The notes under the pieces: model-generated | The model's input: the letters and a program-made list of their open reading frames with translations, nothing else | The model's database searches: none | What the model was told of the DNA's origin: nothing | Shown here: piece after piece, positions 1 through 11,788 of the stretch | Layout: the number at the start of each line of letters is the position of its first letter | Position numbering within the stretch: position 1 is the stretch's first letter | Assembly: GCA_035771165.1 (NCBI GenBank) | Contig: JAWNZC010000473.1 | Coordinates: forward strand, 716,501 to 780,500 | Length of the DNA: 64,000 nt | Direction of reading: 5' to 3' | Origin: Paragorgia papillata | Lineage: Eukaryota; Cnidaria; Anthozoa; Scleralcyonacea; Coralliidae | Made by a program: the position numbers and the translations under genes

Positions 1-680
1 TCTTTTTATATATTATCTTAGTTAATTAGTATATAACTTTGTAACCTTAATTTATCATAGTACATGTATATTCTTTTAATTTCTATTTTATACTGAAAGA
101 CTTACCGTGGGTAAATAAAGTTCATCATATAATGTAATCTTCAAGCGCACTCGCGTATCGACATAATATTTGCCATGCATGCGTAAACATTCAGGTTTAG
201 CGCTCAGATGTAGTGGCAATAATTCTTCTCTGAATCGGTTAATTGTAAAATATAATCTGCCTAAGATTACAATGGGATTTCTGGTTTTAACCACTCGTAG
301 GTTTCATATCCCAATATTATAGCCTGGTCCATGCGCACTAATTATCCCAGTCTCGCCCAACATGTCATTCCGGTCGACACGCGTTACTTGCTATGCGTTA
401 CTTGCTATACGTTACTCGCGTATTGAAATAATATTTGCCATGTATGCGTAAACATTCAGGTTTAGCGCTCAGAGTGTAGCGGCAATAATTCTTCTCTGAA
501 TCGGTTAATTGTAAAATAATCTGCCTAAGATTAGAATATGGGATTTCTAGTTTTAGACTGAGGTCGACAGGAGATACGCGCTATTCGTCCGTCACGCGTG
601 GCGCTATGCACGACGCTATGCGTGGCGCACGGTGAATATCAATTACTTCCGTCGGTGGATGGGGGGTATTTACTTACTTC
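1..680 (-). repeat. Interspersed repeat family R2, end of one copy
   Basis: Read on the minus strand, this stretch matches 29700-29861 plus 33572-33792, and its first 130 bases match the inner arm ends of the foldback at 33.8-35.2 kb. It contains an internal direct duplication: about 130-300 and 415-560 are near copies. The copy runs off the left edge. An apparent 68-residue frame at 88-294 is only repeat sequence. The family is not recognised by name. Confidence 0.7.
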
Positions 681-844
681 AATGTTTTGTAAGCTCTGAG
701 GACGTCCACGCCTAACAAGACGAAAGCTGTGCCTTAATAAAATTTATTGCCCAAAAATTAATCACAAACGTTTTGATTTATTTATAAAGTATTTGCTTTT
801 TTTTTGGCATTATGTGGTTAATTAGTATAGGTATTCATATGATA

Positions 845-942
845 GCGAGTACAATTAAGGTTTTACACTTCAAGTGATATTTGAAAATTTTGCATAATTT
901 TCAAATATCACGAGTAGTGTAAATCCTTAATTGTACGAGTAA
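845..942. repeat. Small foldback MITE (hairpin)
   Basis: Two arms of about 40 bp are reverse complements around a short centre. The inner stem is GTGATATTTGAAAATT against its complement, and the outer arms are TACAATTAAGG-type sequence at both ends. There is no coding potential. It is likely a non-autonomous palindromic element. Confidence 0.7.
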
Positions 943-1205
943 AATCATATATTGATTACTCATTTATTACATGCATGAGAAAATTACGACACGTACGCTT
1001 CGTACTCACTCATGCCTTTTAAAACATCTTGTTTCATTACTTGACAACAAACATTTTCACTCTGGGTGTTCTCCGTACTCTTTTCAAAATATTTACATGG
1101 AATTTTTAGTTCATAGTATACCACAAGTCGTTGGAAATGTGAAAACGTTCCATTACAGAATTGGCCGCCATTTTGAATTTTATTGTCAACATCGTTCCCA
1201 GGGCC

Positions 1206-1268
1206 TTGGGAGCAGTACAATTAATAAAATAATTGTACTGCAGTACAATTAATAAAATAATTGTACTC
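1206..1268. repeat. Tandem pair of AT-rich palindromes
   Basis: A roughly 29-bp palindrome with ends AGTACAATTA and TAATTGTACT occurs twice in direct tandem, directly beside a CGTTCCCAGGGCC motif. That motif also occurs at 4563 and looks like the end of a common interspersed repeat. Confidence 0.6.
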
Positions 1269-1432
1269 CTCTCAACCAATCAGAATGCAGTAATTTTGTC
1301 ATGCATATAATAAGCTGCGAAATGTATTGAGTTTACTATTAATAACATTAAGAACTATTGATATTGTAGCTTCCATAATTGTTAATTTCTTATTGGGTAT
1401 AGTTACAAAGTAAACATAGATAAAATAATATA

Positions 1433-2227
1433 CAGTGAAACCTGAGTTTTGCGACCCCCATGTTTTACGACCACCTGTCATATACGACCACTTTTTCTGG
1501 CACGGACGATTTGTAGTTGAAATATACCTGCAATGAGCGACCACCTGCCTTACGCGACCTACGACCGGTTTTTTTGTGTCCCAAACAAGATATTTACCTG
1601 TTATGAGCGACCAACTCAACGTAAAACTGCCGAAATACGTTAAAGAAATACCCGTTTTTTCATAGTAAACAAACGCGAATGCGACCACATGTGAAAACAA
1701 GGAAGTGTTGCTCAATTGCCGTGTTACCGCATTTTAGTCTTGTTTTGCTTCTCTTTTGAGCATTATTTGATGAAAATCTGTGTGAATTTCTCCTGCCAAA
1801 GCCAAATACTTTTTAGTTGATGTTTGAGAGTTAATACAATGATGAACTATCCAAAACCATGAGTAATATTTGTTAACTTTAGACAAGTTGATCTTGACGA
1901 TCGTTTACCGCGACAAGTTTGTATATTTTACAACGGCTTTTTAACTTGGAAAGGAAAGTGACAAAACTGAGTGTTCACATCTAAAAAATACTACTGGAAG
2001 ATCGTAAATAAAGCCAAGAGCTTTTAACAAGACCAAACCAGCGCAAAAATTGAATCTGAAACGTAACAAAAACACAGCGCAAAAACCGAAGTGAACGACA
2101 GTACGAGTCGCGGCGCTGCCAAAATGGCTGCTATGACGTCACATCACTACCTGTCTGAACGACCACCTGTCCTTAACGACCACTTTTACGTGGCACCTGG
2201 GGTGGTCGCAAAACTCAGGTTTCACTG
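1433..2227. mobile_element. pogo/Tigger-like non-autonomous DNA transposon
   Basis: The ends are perfect inverted repeats of about 25 bp starting CAGTGAAACCTGAGTTTTGC, flanked on both sides by TA. A CAGTG-type terminus with a TA duplication fits the pogo/Tigger branch of Tc1/mariner. Motifs of the form GCGACCACCTG are repeated inside both ends. No transposase frame is present, so mobilisation would need a partner in trans. The family name is inferred from terminus and target only. Confidence 0.75.
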
Positions 2228-2532
2228 TAATACAACAGGAACAAGCACAGTGAACACTCCAGTATCCTCCTGCTGGAGATATTACAAAGTCTAGAATTTC
2301 TGCCTGTAAAACCTTGTCCAGTTTTACAGTCTATAATGTTATCAAACAACTATATAATATATTTAAAAAACACCTGGTCCAACAACATTTTCACTTTAAT
2401 CAAGTGAAAAATTCGTTTAAAATTAGTACTTCCCATTGGCACCCAGATACATTTATTATAGAAAAGATATGATCCAAAATGCACACATCTGTGGTAAAAA
2501 GAACAATTGCTAATGTTTTTGTTCAAAAGGTG

Positions 2533-2637
2533 TTCACTCACTCACTCACTCACTCACTCACTCACTCACTCACTCACTCACTCACTCACTCACTCACTCA
2601 CTCACTCACTCACTCACTCACTCACTCACTCACTCAC
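2533..2637. repeat. (CACT)n microsatellite
   Basis: About 26 uninterrupted copies of a CACT tetranucleotide. The paralogous position in the ZNF3 flank near 29.27 kb has no such array, so the expansion post-dates the duplication. Confidence 0.95.
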
Positions 2638-3104
2638 AAGGTTGTATCCAGGGATGTTGACATGCTAGTACACAAGTTTGGGTCCCCAAATATTGTAGGT
2701 TGTCAAAATACTAAAAATTTCCAGTCAGACTGTAAACTCCAAAATCTCCAAGGCAGCACACCACCAGAACCTCCCAAAAGAGCTCTAAATATCATCACAA
2801 ATTTGCCATTGACAAGTGTGCTCAAAATACAGTATCTCAGAACTCACCACCATAGGAAAAGGGTTAATGAAGTTCAGTCATGTGCTTTACCAATACACTA
2901 GCTAAGTCAAATGTGACATCACAACTTACTTACATCAACCAGAATTCATTGTAAGCAACAATTGTTATGGTGTTCAACCACTACATGTGGTTTCAAAATA
3001 CACTGTACTACATGAATGCACTTACTCCTGGCAAACTAGACAGAACCTACAAGAGTTCTTCCCTCGTCTGGCATTAGCCAGAGTAAAACATTAAAAGGCC
3101 CATG

Positions 3105-3148
3105 GTAGGGAAAGGGTTAACAAGATAGTTTTTTAACCCTTTCCCTAC
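3105..3148. repeat. 16-bp stem hairpin in ZNF1 3' flank
   Basis: GTAGGGAAAGGGTTAA and its perfect complement are separated by 12 bases. The same hairpin lies about 90-130 bp after the stop codon of ZNF1, ZNF2 (14461-14504) and ZNF3 (28367-28410). Flanking TCTGGCTAATGCCAGA-like blocks suggest an ancient MITE that predates the duplications and may be transcribed as 3' UTR. Confidence 0.75.
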
Positions 3149-3235
3149 TAGAGTTCTTGCCTTGATGAGTAAAATCATCTGGCATTAGCCAAAGTAAAAT
3201 ACTAAGAGGCGTAAGACTAAGAGGGAAATTTAGGG

Positions 3236-4339
3236 TTAATGAAGTTCAGTCATGTGCTTTACCAATGTACTAGCTAAGTCAAATGTGACATCACATTTCA
3301 AACATATGTACTTCATCCCATTTGGTTCTGAGGCTTCACGTTCATGGGTCCACAAATGTCGATCAAATGCTTTACAATCAACATTCATGTCACAGTAATT
3401 ACACTTGAAACTTTTTCCTGTGTTATGTGTCTTTTGATGATTTACAAAACTAGCATGATAAGAAAATGCTTTGTCACAGATATCACAAGTGTAAGGTTTC
3501 TTTCCAGCATGTGTTCTTTTATGATATTGTAAGTTACCTAACTGGGAAAATGTCTTGTCACAGACATCACATTTGAATGGTTTCTCTCCAGTATGTGTTC
3601 TTTTATGATATAGTAAGCCACTTGACTGGAAAAATGTCTTGTCACAGACATCACATTTGAAAGATTTCTCTCCAGTATGTGTTCGTTTATGATACAGTAA
3701 GCCACTTGACTGGGGAAATGTCCTGTCACAGAGATCACATTTGAATGGTTTCTGTCCAGTATGTGTTCGTTTATGATTGATTAAAGTACTTGAAGCGGAA
3801 AATGTCTTGTCACAGACATCACATTTGAAAGGTTTCTGTCCAGTATGTGTTCTTTTATGATTTAGTAAAGTACTTGAATAAGAAAATGTCTTCTTACAGA
3901 CATCACATTTGAATGGTTTCTCTCCAGTATGTGTTCTTTTATGGTATAGTAAGCCACTTGACTGGGAAAATGTCTTGTCACAGACATCACATTTGGAAGG
4001 TTTCTGTCCAGTATGTGTTCTTTTATGATATAGTAAGCCACTTGACTGGGAAAATGTCTTGTCACAGACATCACATTTGAATGGTTTCTCTCCAGTATGT
4101 GTTCTTTTATGATTGATTAAAGTACTTGACTTGGAAAATGTCTTCTTACAGACATCACATTTGAATGGTTTCTGTCCAGTATGTAATACCATATGACATC
4201 TTAAACTTGATAAACTGCCAAATGTCTTGGTGCAGGCTCGACACCTATGAGACGTTTTTCCATTCATGCTAGTACTCTTTTTCGTCAAGTCAGAATTATT
4301 ACTCATTGCAGATCCTTCACGTTTCAGACAGCTCTTCAT
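3236..4339 (-). CDS. C2H2 zinc-finger protein ZNF1, 12 fingers
   Basis: A single-exon frame of 367 residues encodes 12 consecutive C2H2 fingers joined mostly by TGEKPF or TGQKPF linkers, so a nuclear sequence-specific DNA-binding protein is expected. Fingers 2-9 are near-identical modules ([13 protein letters not shown] type) that differ mainly at helix positions. Finger 1 (CRACTKTFGS) and the last three (CDICDKAFSYH, CNYCDMNVDC, CLKCDVTFDL) are distinct and conserved in all paralogs. No KRAB, SCAN, BTB or other effector domain is visible. I start at the ATG of MKSCLK, which is conserved in ZNF3 and ZNF4; the frame is open for 23 more codons upstream, but the codon there is GTG, not ATG. A 5' non-coding exon is possible. 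Target and function are unknown; a role in controlling repeats is speculation from context. Confidence 0.85.
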   Translation of the reverse strand: MKSCLKREGSAMSNNSDLTKKSTSMNGKTSHRCRACTKTFGSLSSLRCHMVLHTGQKPFKCDVCKKTFSKSSTLINHKRTHTGEKPFKCDVCDKTFSQSSGLLYHKRTHTGQKPSKCDVCDKTFSQSSGLLYHKRTHTGEKPFKCDVCKKTFSYSSTLLNHKRTHTGQKPFKCDVCDKTFSASSTLINHKRTHTGQKPFKCDLCDRTFPQSSGLLYHKRTHTGEKSFKCDVCDKTFFQSSGLLYHKRTHTGEKPFKCDVCDKTFSQLGNLQYHKRTHAGKKPYTCDICDKAFSYHASFVNHQKTHNTGKSFKCNYCDMNVDCKAFDRHLWTHEREASEPNGMKYICLKCDVTFDLASTLVKHMTELH

Positions 4340-4560
4340 CTTATCAATTCTCGACACACCACCTTTTGATTTCCAACAAAATATGTCAAATATAAATGCG
4401 AAATTCACAACAGCTCAAAACTCAAAAGTCAAATATACATGTAGCTCACAAAGACAAAATACTGAGCCTACGTTCGAACTGATCTGCGTAACAAAAAAGG
4501 AAACGTTGCATCTACTTCATTTAAGGCGAACATAACAGTTAGCTTTTAGAAAATATGCAA
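4340..4560 (-). promoter_or_regulatory. Conserved 5' region of the ZNF family
   Basis: The sequence upstream of ZNF1 matches the corresponding positions upstream of ZNF2 (12830-12963), ZNF3 (25545-25737), ZNF4 (57288-57500) and the pseudogene near 8.67-8.83 kb. Conservation of this block across all copies suggests it carries the promoter or 5' UTR. No TATA box stands out, and the transcription start cannot be placed from sequence alone. Confidence 0.4.
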
Positions 4561-5640
4561 CCTCGTTCCCAGGGCCTTTTTGAAATTGTGCGGGCGGGAA
4601 AAGGCCCTAATAGTACTAGGTGTAATAAATTAGATGTAAAATGTTTCCGAGTAATTAATGGCGGACACGTGAGAGAAGTTTGGTGTATTGCGTCGTCTTG
4701 GGGTTGCGTTCGATAGCGGAAATTTCCCGTGTTTTTGTTTAAAACCGCTTGAAGTCAAGTGTTTCAATACCTGTTATGTGCAGAGATCGATCTCTTCATC
4801 GTCCAAACAGCCATAAAAACGAGAACTAGCGAAATGGTGTATTGCGGTAATAAATTAATTAAGCTTCTACCAAGACCACAGGAAGAGACAAACATGAATC
4901 AGCTTCCTGGAATCCACGATTTTGTTGACCAAAATTTATTAGAAGAAAAAAATAATTCCAGCGGCAAACAGTATACGTATACTTTTATCTGTCAAGTCAT
5001 CCATCGCAGACGAGACGAAATTTAATCAGCTCGCAAGGCGGCAAACGTCTTTGCAAACGTTCCGATGGTTCAGTGTTGTATAATGGCAGCTACGAGAATC
5101 ATACTAAGAAATTTGATTTTGATAATGCGTGGAATGAAATGAAAGTAGACGTACCTTTTCGCATAGACATTTTTAACGCAAGAATACGCTCGTCAAAGCA
5201 ACAAATCACGAATTAAGTGTAAAGTGTAGCTTTCTTTGTTAATTTGTTGATTTTTAAGCCATTCTACCTAAAACTGTGTTAGAGATCTGTCGTCGGGTTT
5301 TTCCTAGATCGAAATCACATATCGACTTGTTTACGATTTAACAATAGCTGATTTGACAAGAATGTCAAACTGAACCACCAAGCTTGCCGTAGAAATATAA
5401 TTAAGTGAAGGGTTCTTTTTAATTATCGTTCTACATGTCTATTTTATTACTATTTGACATAGATACTGTATAAGTATATATTTTTTATATCAAGAGAAAC
5501 GACATGCTAAAAATATAGCGTTCATAATATTTTTCGTGCAGCTTATGTATTTTTTGTTGACATATCCGCATTATTTTCAAAGGCACAGCGTCACTGTCAG
5601 GTATTAAATTACCGCTTAATTAATAATCGAAATATAGTAA
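4561..5640. other. Intergenic stretch with no recognised feature
   Basis: Apart from a CGTTCCCAGGGCC repeat terminus at 4563, I see no recognisable domain, RNA gene or mobile element. The longest frame (88 residues, plus strand, 4759-5025) has no motif I know and no coding-like context. Confidence 0.5.
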
Positions 5641-5649
5641 GGAGTCTAT

Positions 5650-7745
5650 TAACGTTTCGAGCGAAGGCTATGGCGCGCCGTTTCGGCCAAAGATGGCCAA
5701 GAAGAAAAAACGCGTCGAGAATCGGCCAAAAATGGTCGAGAAATAAAAACGTGTCGAGATTTCCGCAAAAACTAGTCGAGAAATAAAAACGTGTCGAGAT
5801 TTCCGCAAAAACTAGTTGAGAAATAAAAACGTGTTGAGATTTCGGCAAAAACAAGTCGAGAATATAAAACGTGTAATTGAGATGTTCATTTTTTAATCAA
5901 TTAATTTCTGACTCGCTGACAGAATGGGGTGAAGTGATACGGGGAGGGTCACAAATATTTTCCAAAGGGGGAAATAACCAATCACTTTATACTTTCTATG
6001 GGTAGGTAGGATTGTACTAACTAGTGTATTCTGATCGTCAAGCTAGCGAAGATGACGCAATTTCGGATAATCATAATAGGTGTAAACTCGCTTTTATATA
6101 CAGTAAGATAACGCTGTCGATTGTAGCGAACGGGTATACGTGAACGCCACTGCGAAGCGACTCGTATAAAAACAATGGCGATGCGGTCGTTCGGCAGTGA
6201 CATGGCGTTCGGTGACTTGCGTTTCCACGCTAACTATAACCCAATAATGAATCGCCAGGTTTTTCGTCAAGTTATACAAATGTCGACTGGTTTGCGTCTG
6301 AACTCCAACTGAACTTTTTGTAATTTTTTTTCCGACTGAACTTTGACAACTTTATCGTAAAATAAGAAAACACTTCAACGACAACGACCACGACAGGGAA
6401 AATTAATTAAAAACGAATGAAGCCTAATTCTTCTTCGACGACGAACCCTCGGGGGGTGGGGGTTATGTTGATTCGTATATGTCTATAATCTGCAGCAACT
6501 GTATGGCGACATTAACTGGCCAACAATTGGCGCTGAAACGACTTGCAAAGAAATGAAAGCATGCACTACTGTGGCTTGACTTTGAATCATATTTCTTGTT
6601 TACTTCACACTTAACAAATGTCTGTCGCCAATTAATTATCCTTATCCGAAACGCGCTGACATTTTCTAATATTAGCAATTGAAAAAAAAGGACGTTTTGT
6701 GCTTGAAAGAGTATAGACTATGAGTATAGTTGGCTTACGAGAGTAAGTCATCAAAACCTTTTCAGACTTACAAACAGAACTATTCAGTCAAAACGTTTTC
6801 AATTGACAGTGATTTCTAGCTTCTTTAGTTCTTCAAATTAATCATTTAGACATACGTCAATGTCATTGTAAACTTGGAGTGACAATATGTGTCAATTATT
6901 AGCCAGGCTAGATCTGATCGGGAAGAAACTGAACGTTTGCGAGACTATATGCTTGGTAAAAAACGTTGCTATAGTATAATCATGTAAAGATAAAGATAAA
7001 GATAAAGAAAGAACGTAGTGATCAGTATTGTACCTATTTAGTATTGTGCAAATAGTTACTCTTGGTTGTGTTTGTGAATATAGCTAACTGACTGGCCACA
7101 GCTAAGACAGTTGTTTAGGGCGTCCCCCCCTCCCCCAGGGTTCGTCGTCGAAGAATAATTAGGCTTCATTCGTCGTTTAATTAATTTCCCCTGTCGTGGT
7201 CGTTGTCGTTGAAGTGTTTTCTTTCTTTACGATAAAGTTGTCAAAGTTCAGTGGGAAAAAAAGAATTACATAAAGTTCAGTCGGAGTTCAGACGCAAACC
7301 AGTCGATATTTGCATAACTTGGCGAAAAATCTGACGATTCATTATTGCGTTATATGGTTATAGTTGGCGCGGAACGCAAGTCACCGAACGCCATGTCACT
7401 GCCGCCGAACAACTGCATCGCCTGTCGCCATTGTTTTTATATGAGTCGGTTCGCAGAGCTTACACCTATTATGATTATCCGAAATTGCGTCATCTTCGCT
7501 AGCTTGGCGATCAGAATACACTAGTTAGTACAATCCTACCTACCCATAGAAAGTAAAAAGTGATTGGTTATTTTCCCCAGAAATTAATTCTCGACTAGCT
7601 CAAAAAGTATGATTAAAAAATGAACATCTCAACACGTTTTATATTCTCGACTTGTTTTTGCCGAAATCGCAACATGTTTTTATTTCTCGACAAGTTTTTG
7701 CGGAAATCTCGACACGTTTTCATTTCTCGATCATTTTTGTAAAAC
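5650..7745. mobile_element. Large foldback element FB1 (arms about 650-800 bp)
   Basis: The left arm (about 5690-6475) and right arm (about 7112-7740) are reverse complements with moderate divergence, around a loop of about 640 bp. The arm tips are tandem arrays of a roughly 40-bp unit built on ACGTGTCGAGATTTCCG. The inner arm ends carry a C/G run and GTCGTCGAAGAA-like sequence. No transposase is visible. The two arms differ by small deletions (for example around 6100-6250 against 7370-7460), so the insertion is not recent. The exact termini and target duplication could not be fixed. Confidence 0.75.
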
Positions 7746-8340
<595 letters not shown>

Positions 8341-8344
8341 AATT

Positions 8345-8665
8345 GGCCATTTCCCAAAAGAGTTAAAGACTGGTGACGGGTTAGGAACGCTGGGGTACTT
8401 GGGTTCGTTTGGAGGGACAGATTTCATTCTTCGTAGCGTATATAGAGCGTTTTCATCTGACGTCACGGCGGCCATATTGGTGTACCAAAACAATGAAATG
8501 GCGGCCATATTGGTGTACGGTATGGGAATTAGCTCATGGGGCCACCGATCACGTGAGTGAAAACGCTCTATTAAAGCACAATGAAACTGTCCCTCCAAAC
8601 GATCCCAAGAACACCAGCGCTCAATTCTCTTTACGTGCAGTCTTCTGCTCTTTTGGGAAATTGCC
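8345..8665. mobile_element. TIR element with AATT duplication, host of a nested MITE
   Basis: The ends GGCCATTTCCCAAAAGAG and CTCTTTTGGGAAATTGCC are imperfect inverted repeats, and complementarity continues inward through a CGTTTGGAGGGACAG block. AATT flanks both sides, and the ZNF1 and ZNF4 paralogs show the uninterrupted sequence (ATCAATTCTC in ZNF1). The element has no coding capacity. Its 5' duplication and nested insert date it as older than the inner MITE. Confidence 0.7.
8443..8570. mobile_element. Nested MITE with TAGAGCGTTTTCA termini
   Basis: Its short terminal repeats TAGAGCGTTTTCA and TGAAAACGCTCTA lie inside the element at 8345-8665. The interior contains TGACGTCA, a CACGTG and two copies of the motif GGCCATATTGGTGTACC. 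This family is, from memory, abundant in stony-coral genomes. The interior motif is the same as the 33-bp minisatellite unit of the Helentrons at 19.4 and 47.6 kb. Confidence 0.7.
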
Positions 8666-9131
8666 AATTCTCCATACACCACATTTTGATTTCCAACAAA
8701 ATATTTCAAATATAAATCCGAAATTCACAACAGCTCAAAATTTAATAGCCATACCGAGTCGATCTGCGTTCCAACTGACCTGCGTGGCAAAAATGGAAAA
8801 CGTCGTTACTACTTCATTTAAGGTTTACATAATAGTTTGGCTTTATGAAAATGTGAAAAAAAATCCAATTGTCACACTAATTCAGTAATTCCCGTGTCTC
8901 ATGTCCAGACCTCTCTGCCGAGCTATGTATAGGCAACGAAATCTCGATTTGAGATGTTTATTTTTCGGAATGTTGACCATTTTATGACGTTTTGTGACAT
9001 AGAAGTTTCTTCCTACAACTTACATGACATACGCAAGAAGGATTTGCTCTGCTAAATTGCATGTCCGTTTGAAGTAATTGGTCAACAGCCGCTGTTTTTA
9101 CAGATCATCACGTCATCTCTTACGAGTATTC
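8666..9131. repeat. Displaced 5' flank of ψZNF-A, then unassigned sequence
   Basis: 8666-8840 matches the family 5' region. From about 8850 to 9130 I see no gene or repeat I can name. Confidence 0.5.
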
Positions 9132-9890
9132 TCGATAGGCAAGCGAACCCCTCTAGGGGGTCTGGGCCCCAGACCCCCTAGAGGGGTTCGCTCTGCCTCC
9201 TCCGCAGGCCCTCGTTGCATCATGGACAGGTCACACTTTTGAGAGGTCCTGGCGGATCCTGTAAACAAAATGGGGACTGATCCCATTATGCACAGCGAGA
9301 CTAGGCCCTAGAGTTAGAGGCGATAGTTTTGAGGGCCTGCAAAATACGTTCCGACCGCTGTTCGACAAACGTACGTGCAAGTTTGTGTCCCACCAGGAAA
9401 TTCGGTCTAAACTTTCTTACAGATCATGACAATGAACAAACCAATATGTTTCAGAATTACCGACCTCCTGCCAATAATATTTTTAGCACCAAAATTTTGT
9501 TACATTGTAGGCTATAGTGTAGCGTAATTCAGGTTTCACTGTTGTTGTAGAAACCGAAAAAGTATAAACCAAAGAGTCTCTGTGTAGACTAAAGTGCATT
9601 TTCGTTGATTATTCCGGTCGAAAGTTGGCAATGTTCAACCGTAATTGCTTTTTTCAACAGTTCCTTCATTTTAAAGCTAGGATTCGTAAGTCATAAATCT
9701 TCAATGTCCTTCAAAATCTTCGGATATAGCCATGGCTATTAACAATGGTAGTTAATTATGCAAATTTCTAACGTGCCAAATTTTGCCAATTTTTTTACAG
9801 GATCTTGCAGGCCCTAAATTCGGTGTGTGTGACCTGTCCATGATGCAACGAGGGCCTGCGGAGGAGGCAGGGGTTTGCTTGCCTATCAAT
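9132..9890. mobile_element. Foldback element FB2 with embedded 47-bp palindrome
   Basis: The outer arms (about 9132-9225 and 9818-9890) are reverse complements: GATAGGCAAGCG through GCCTCCTCCGCAGGCCCTCG to a GACAGGTCACAC end. The left arm carries an extra 47-bp near-perfect palindrome (9144-9190) that is absent from the right arm. No protein is encoded. No clear target duplication is visible. Confidence 0.75.
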
Positions 9891-10167
9891 GTTGGTCAAC
9901 GCACGCCACTGGTTTTCTGCCTTCATTAACTGAGCACCAAAGACGCCTATTAGATCTGTTTACGTTTATGCAAAAGGGACTTTATGCAAAACGAGGTTAA
10001 TAAGGAATTTATTATATGGCTATTGCTTCATATCCGGCTTTATTTTTAAGTTTCGAGCGTTGTTTTCGTCTTCGGAGTATACTGTTTACCTTATATACCT
10101 GTTAACTTTTTCGTGTCGCCTCTTGGCCTTCTTGTTTACACCAGTTCGGCTTTTATATCTCGTATTT
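9891..10167. other. Unassigned intergenic sequence
   Basis: No frame, RNA gene or repeat that I recognise. Confidence 0.4.
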
Positions 10168-10429
10168 TTAGATAAACAATTTTAAAGAAAACCAGCAGTA
10201 ATGTTCCAACACATTTTATTGTTCAGAATATTTGAATAAAGATACCCAGTACTCTTCTTTTATTTGTATTCAAATCAATTCAGACATTTTCTCGCCAAAA
10301 CTTACAGGGCCGAGAAAAAAACTGGGGTGCTGGTCAATATCTTAAAATCCCGACCTCTCCGGAACCAATCAGCAGCGTGCGTCGTTTTGGGTACGGACGG
10401 AAATCAAACCCAGCCATATAATATATAAT

Positions 10430-10635
10430 TATATATAATTAACAAATAGATTCCATTTTGCTGTTGTTTGTTCAGTTATAGCTGCACAGATGACGTCACA
10501 ACGTGGTAACAACAAAAAAGTGGCCCACGAGACGCAGTCGAGTGGGTCACTGATGTTCTTACCACGTTGTGACGTCCTCTGTGCATCTATTACTGAACAG
10601 ACAACAAAAAAATGGAATCTATTTGTTTTATACAA
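10430..10635. mobile_element. Palindromic MITE (CRE-palindrome family), copy 1
   Basis: Arms of about 90 bp are reverse complements around a GAGACGCAGTCGAGT-like centre. Each arm carries an ACAACGTGGTAA block and a TGACGTC motif; the left one is a full TGACGTCA. Ends are CAAATAGATTCCATTTT and its complement. Related copies lie at 10885-11065, 22283-22476, 23205-23370, 23630-23840 and 23990-24150. Confidence 0.8.
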
Positions 10636-10884
10636 TACAAAATAGAAAAATTATGTTTAACGGAGTTATTAAATTTTCCCAGCGAATTTCTATCTGGGGC
10701 ATTGAAAAAGATAAATCGCTTCATCTAACGTGATCCAAGATTAATACAAATCAAGCAACGTCATTGGCTCGTGATGTTGCAGTGAGATCCGTGATTGGTT
10801 CAGAAAAATCAGACCACGTCAGTGACGTAGTTTGTGCATCTGTCCTTATATAGATCATGGCTATCGACCAATAAATTAAAACGC

Positions 10885-11065
10885 ACGTACTATTCAAATT
10901 ATTGTATAAATATATATTGCGTGTAAAGGACAGAAACGTACGCGACGAGACGCAGTCGAGTGGCGTGACTGTTGTTTTTTTACACGCTGTGACGTCTTAT
11001 TCTGTGCGTTATTACAGTACCCACGCACGGAAAAAATGTCATCTAGTTGTTTTATACATCAAATT
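10885..11065. mobile_element. Palindromic MITE (CRE-palindrome family), copy 2
   Basis: A diverged subfamily with core ACGCGACGAGACGCAGTCGA and arms containing TACACGCTGTGACGTC. It is near-identical to 23990-24150, its paralog in the ZNF3 upstream block. The left arm is shorter than the right. Confidence 0.7.
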
Positions 11066-11788
11066 TTATTATTTTAATAAGAAATGTTTGATATTTTTGA
11101 ATCGTCGAACCGGCAGGGCTATTGAAAAGGAGGTAACATTTTCAATTCAGGTTTAATTACGTCATAAGTGATCTATACAAATAAAGCAATCTGATTGGGC
11201 GACAGAAGAAATAAGGCTATCCTGATTGGCTAATTTTCAGCTTACGGTTACTTCACGTCTAATTTATGCAAATCATGATCATGACAAATTGAAAGTTTAT
11301 TTAAACTTCGTGTCTTCGTCGGCATTTCTATGTATATTTGGACGCCTCTTATGCTGCAGATTCAGCTTGGAAAGCATTTATCGTTGCAGAAGGCCGTGAA
11401 GCACGCGTACTAACCAACGAAATTATATGTTCTGTGTTTGGAAATCTTGTTGATATCTCCTGGATTTGTATGGCTGAACAGTATTTTCCATGAAGAGGAA
11501 TGGAAATTAATCAGAAAATTTTTTGAAGCTGTGGCGTAAATAGCGTTGTGCACCGGAGACGAAGGTATTAAATGGCCGTATTTATTTCGATATTAATATT
11601 AATATGTCTGTGTCGTCGGACAACGACTTGATGGCCGTGTCTCTCATCACTGAATGATATGTGTAATCCTCAGACAGTTGAAATGCACTTTATTTTGTAC
11701 CAAGTTGCATGTTCAAACGTGTAATTTGATCAAATTTTTATAAAACAAAATTTTTTTGCGACTTCGTTACGTCAGCTGTGCATGTGTA

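Larger units (their letters stand above)
2290..3235 (-). repeat. Shared 3' flank of the zinc-finger duplicon (ZNF1 copy)
   Basis: Read on the minus strand downstream of ZNF1, this block matches the sequence downstream of the ZNF3 pseudogene (28280-29520), and its first part matches that downstream of ZNF2 (14374-14840). The paralogs therefore moved with their 3' flanks. It includes the hairpin at 3105-3148 and is interrupted by the CACT microsatellite at 2533, which is absent from the ZNF3 copy. Confidence 0.8.

Noticed and set aside
1299..1715. 138-residue minus-strand frame
   Set aside because: It spans the left end of the pogo/Tigger-like element and has no transposase motif.
2479..2901. 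140-residue frame with SLTHSLTH repeats
   Set aside because: It is the translation of the CACT microsatellite plus flanking non-coding repeat.
4759..5025. 88-residue frame upstream of ZNF1 that could be a small gene
   Set aside because: No recognisable motif, no conserved copy, no promoter or splice context; length is expected by chance in this much sequence.
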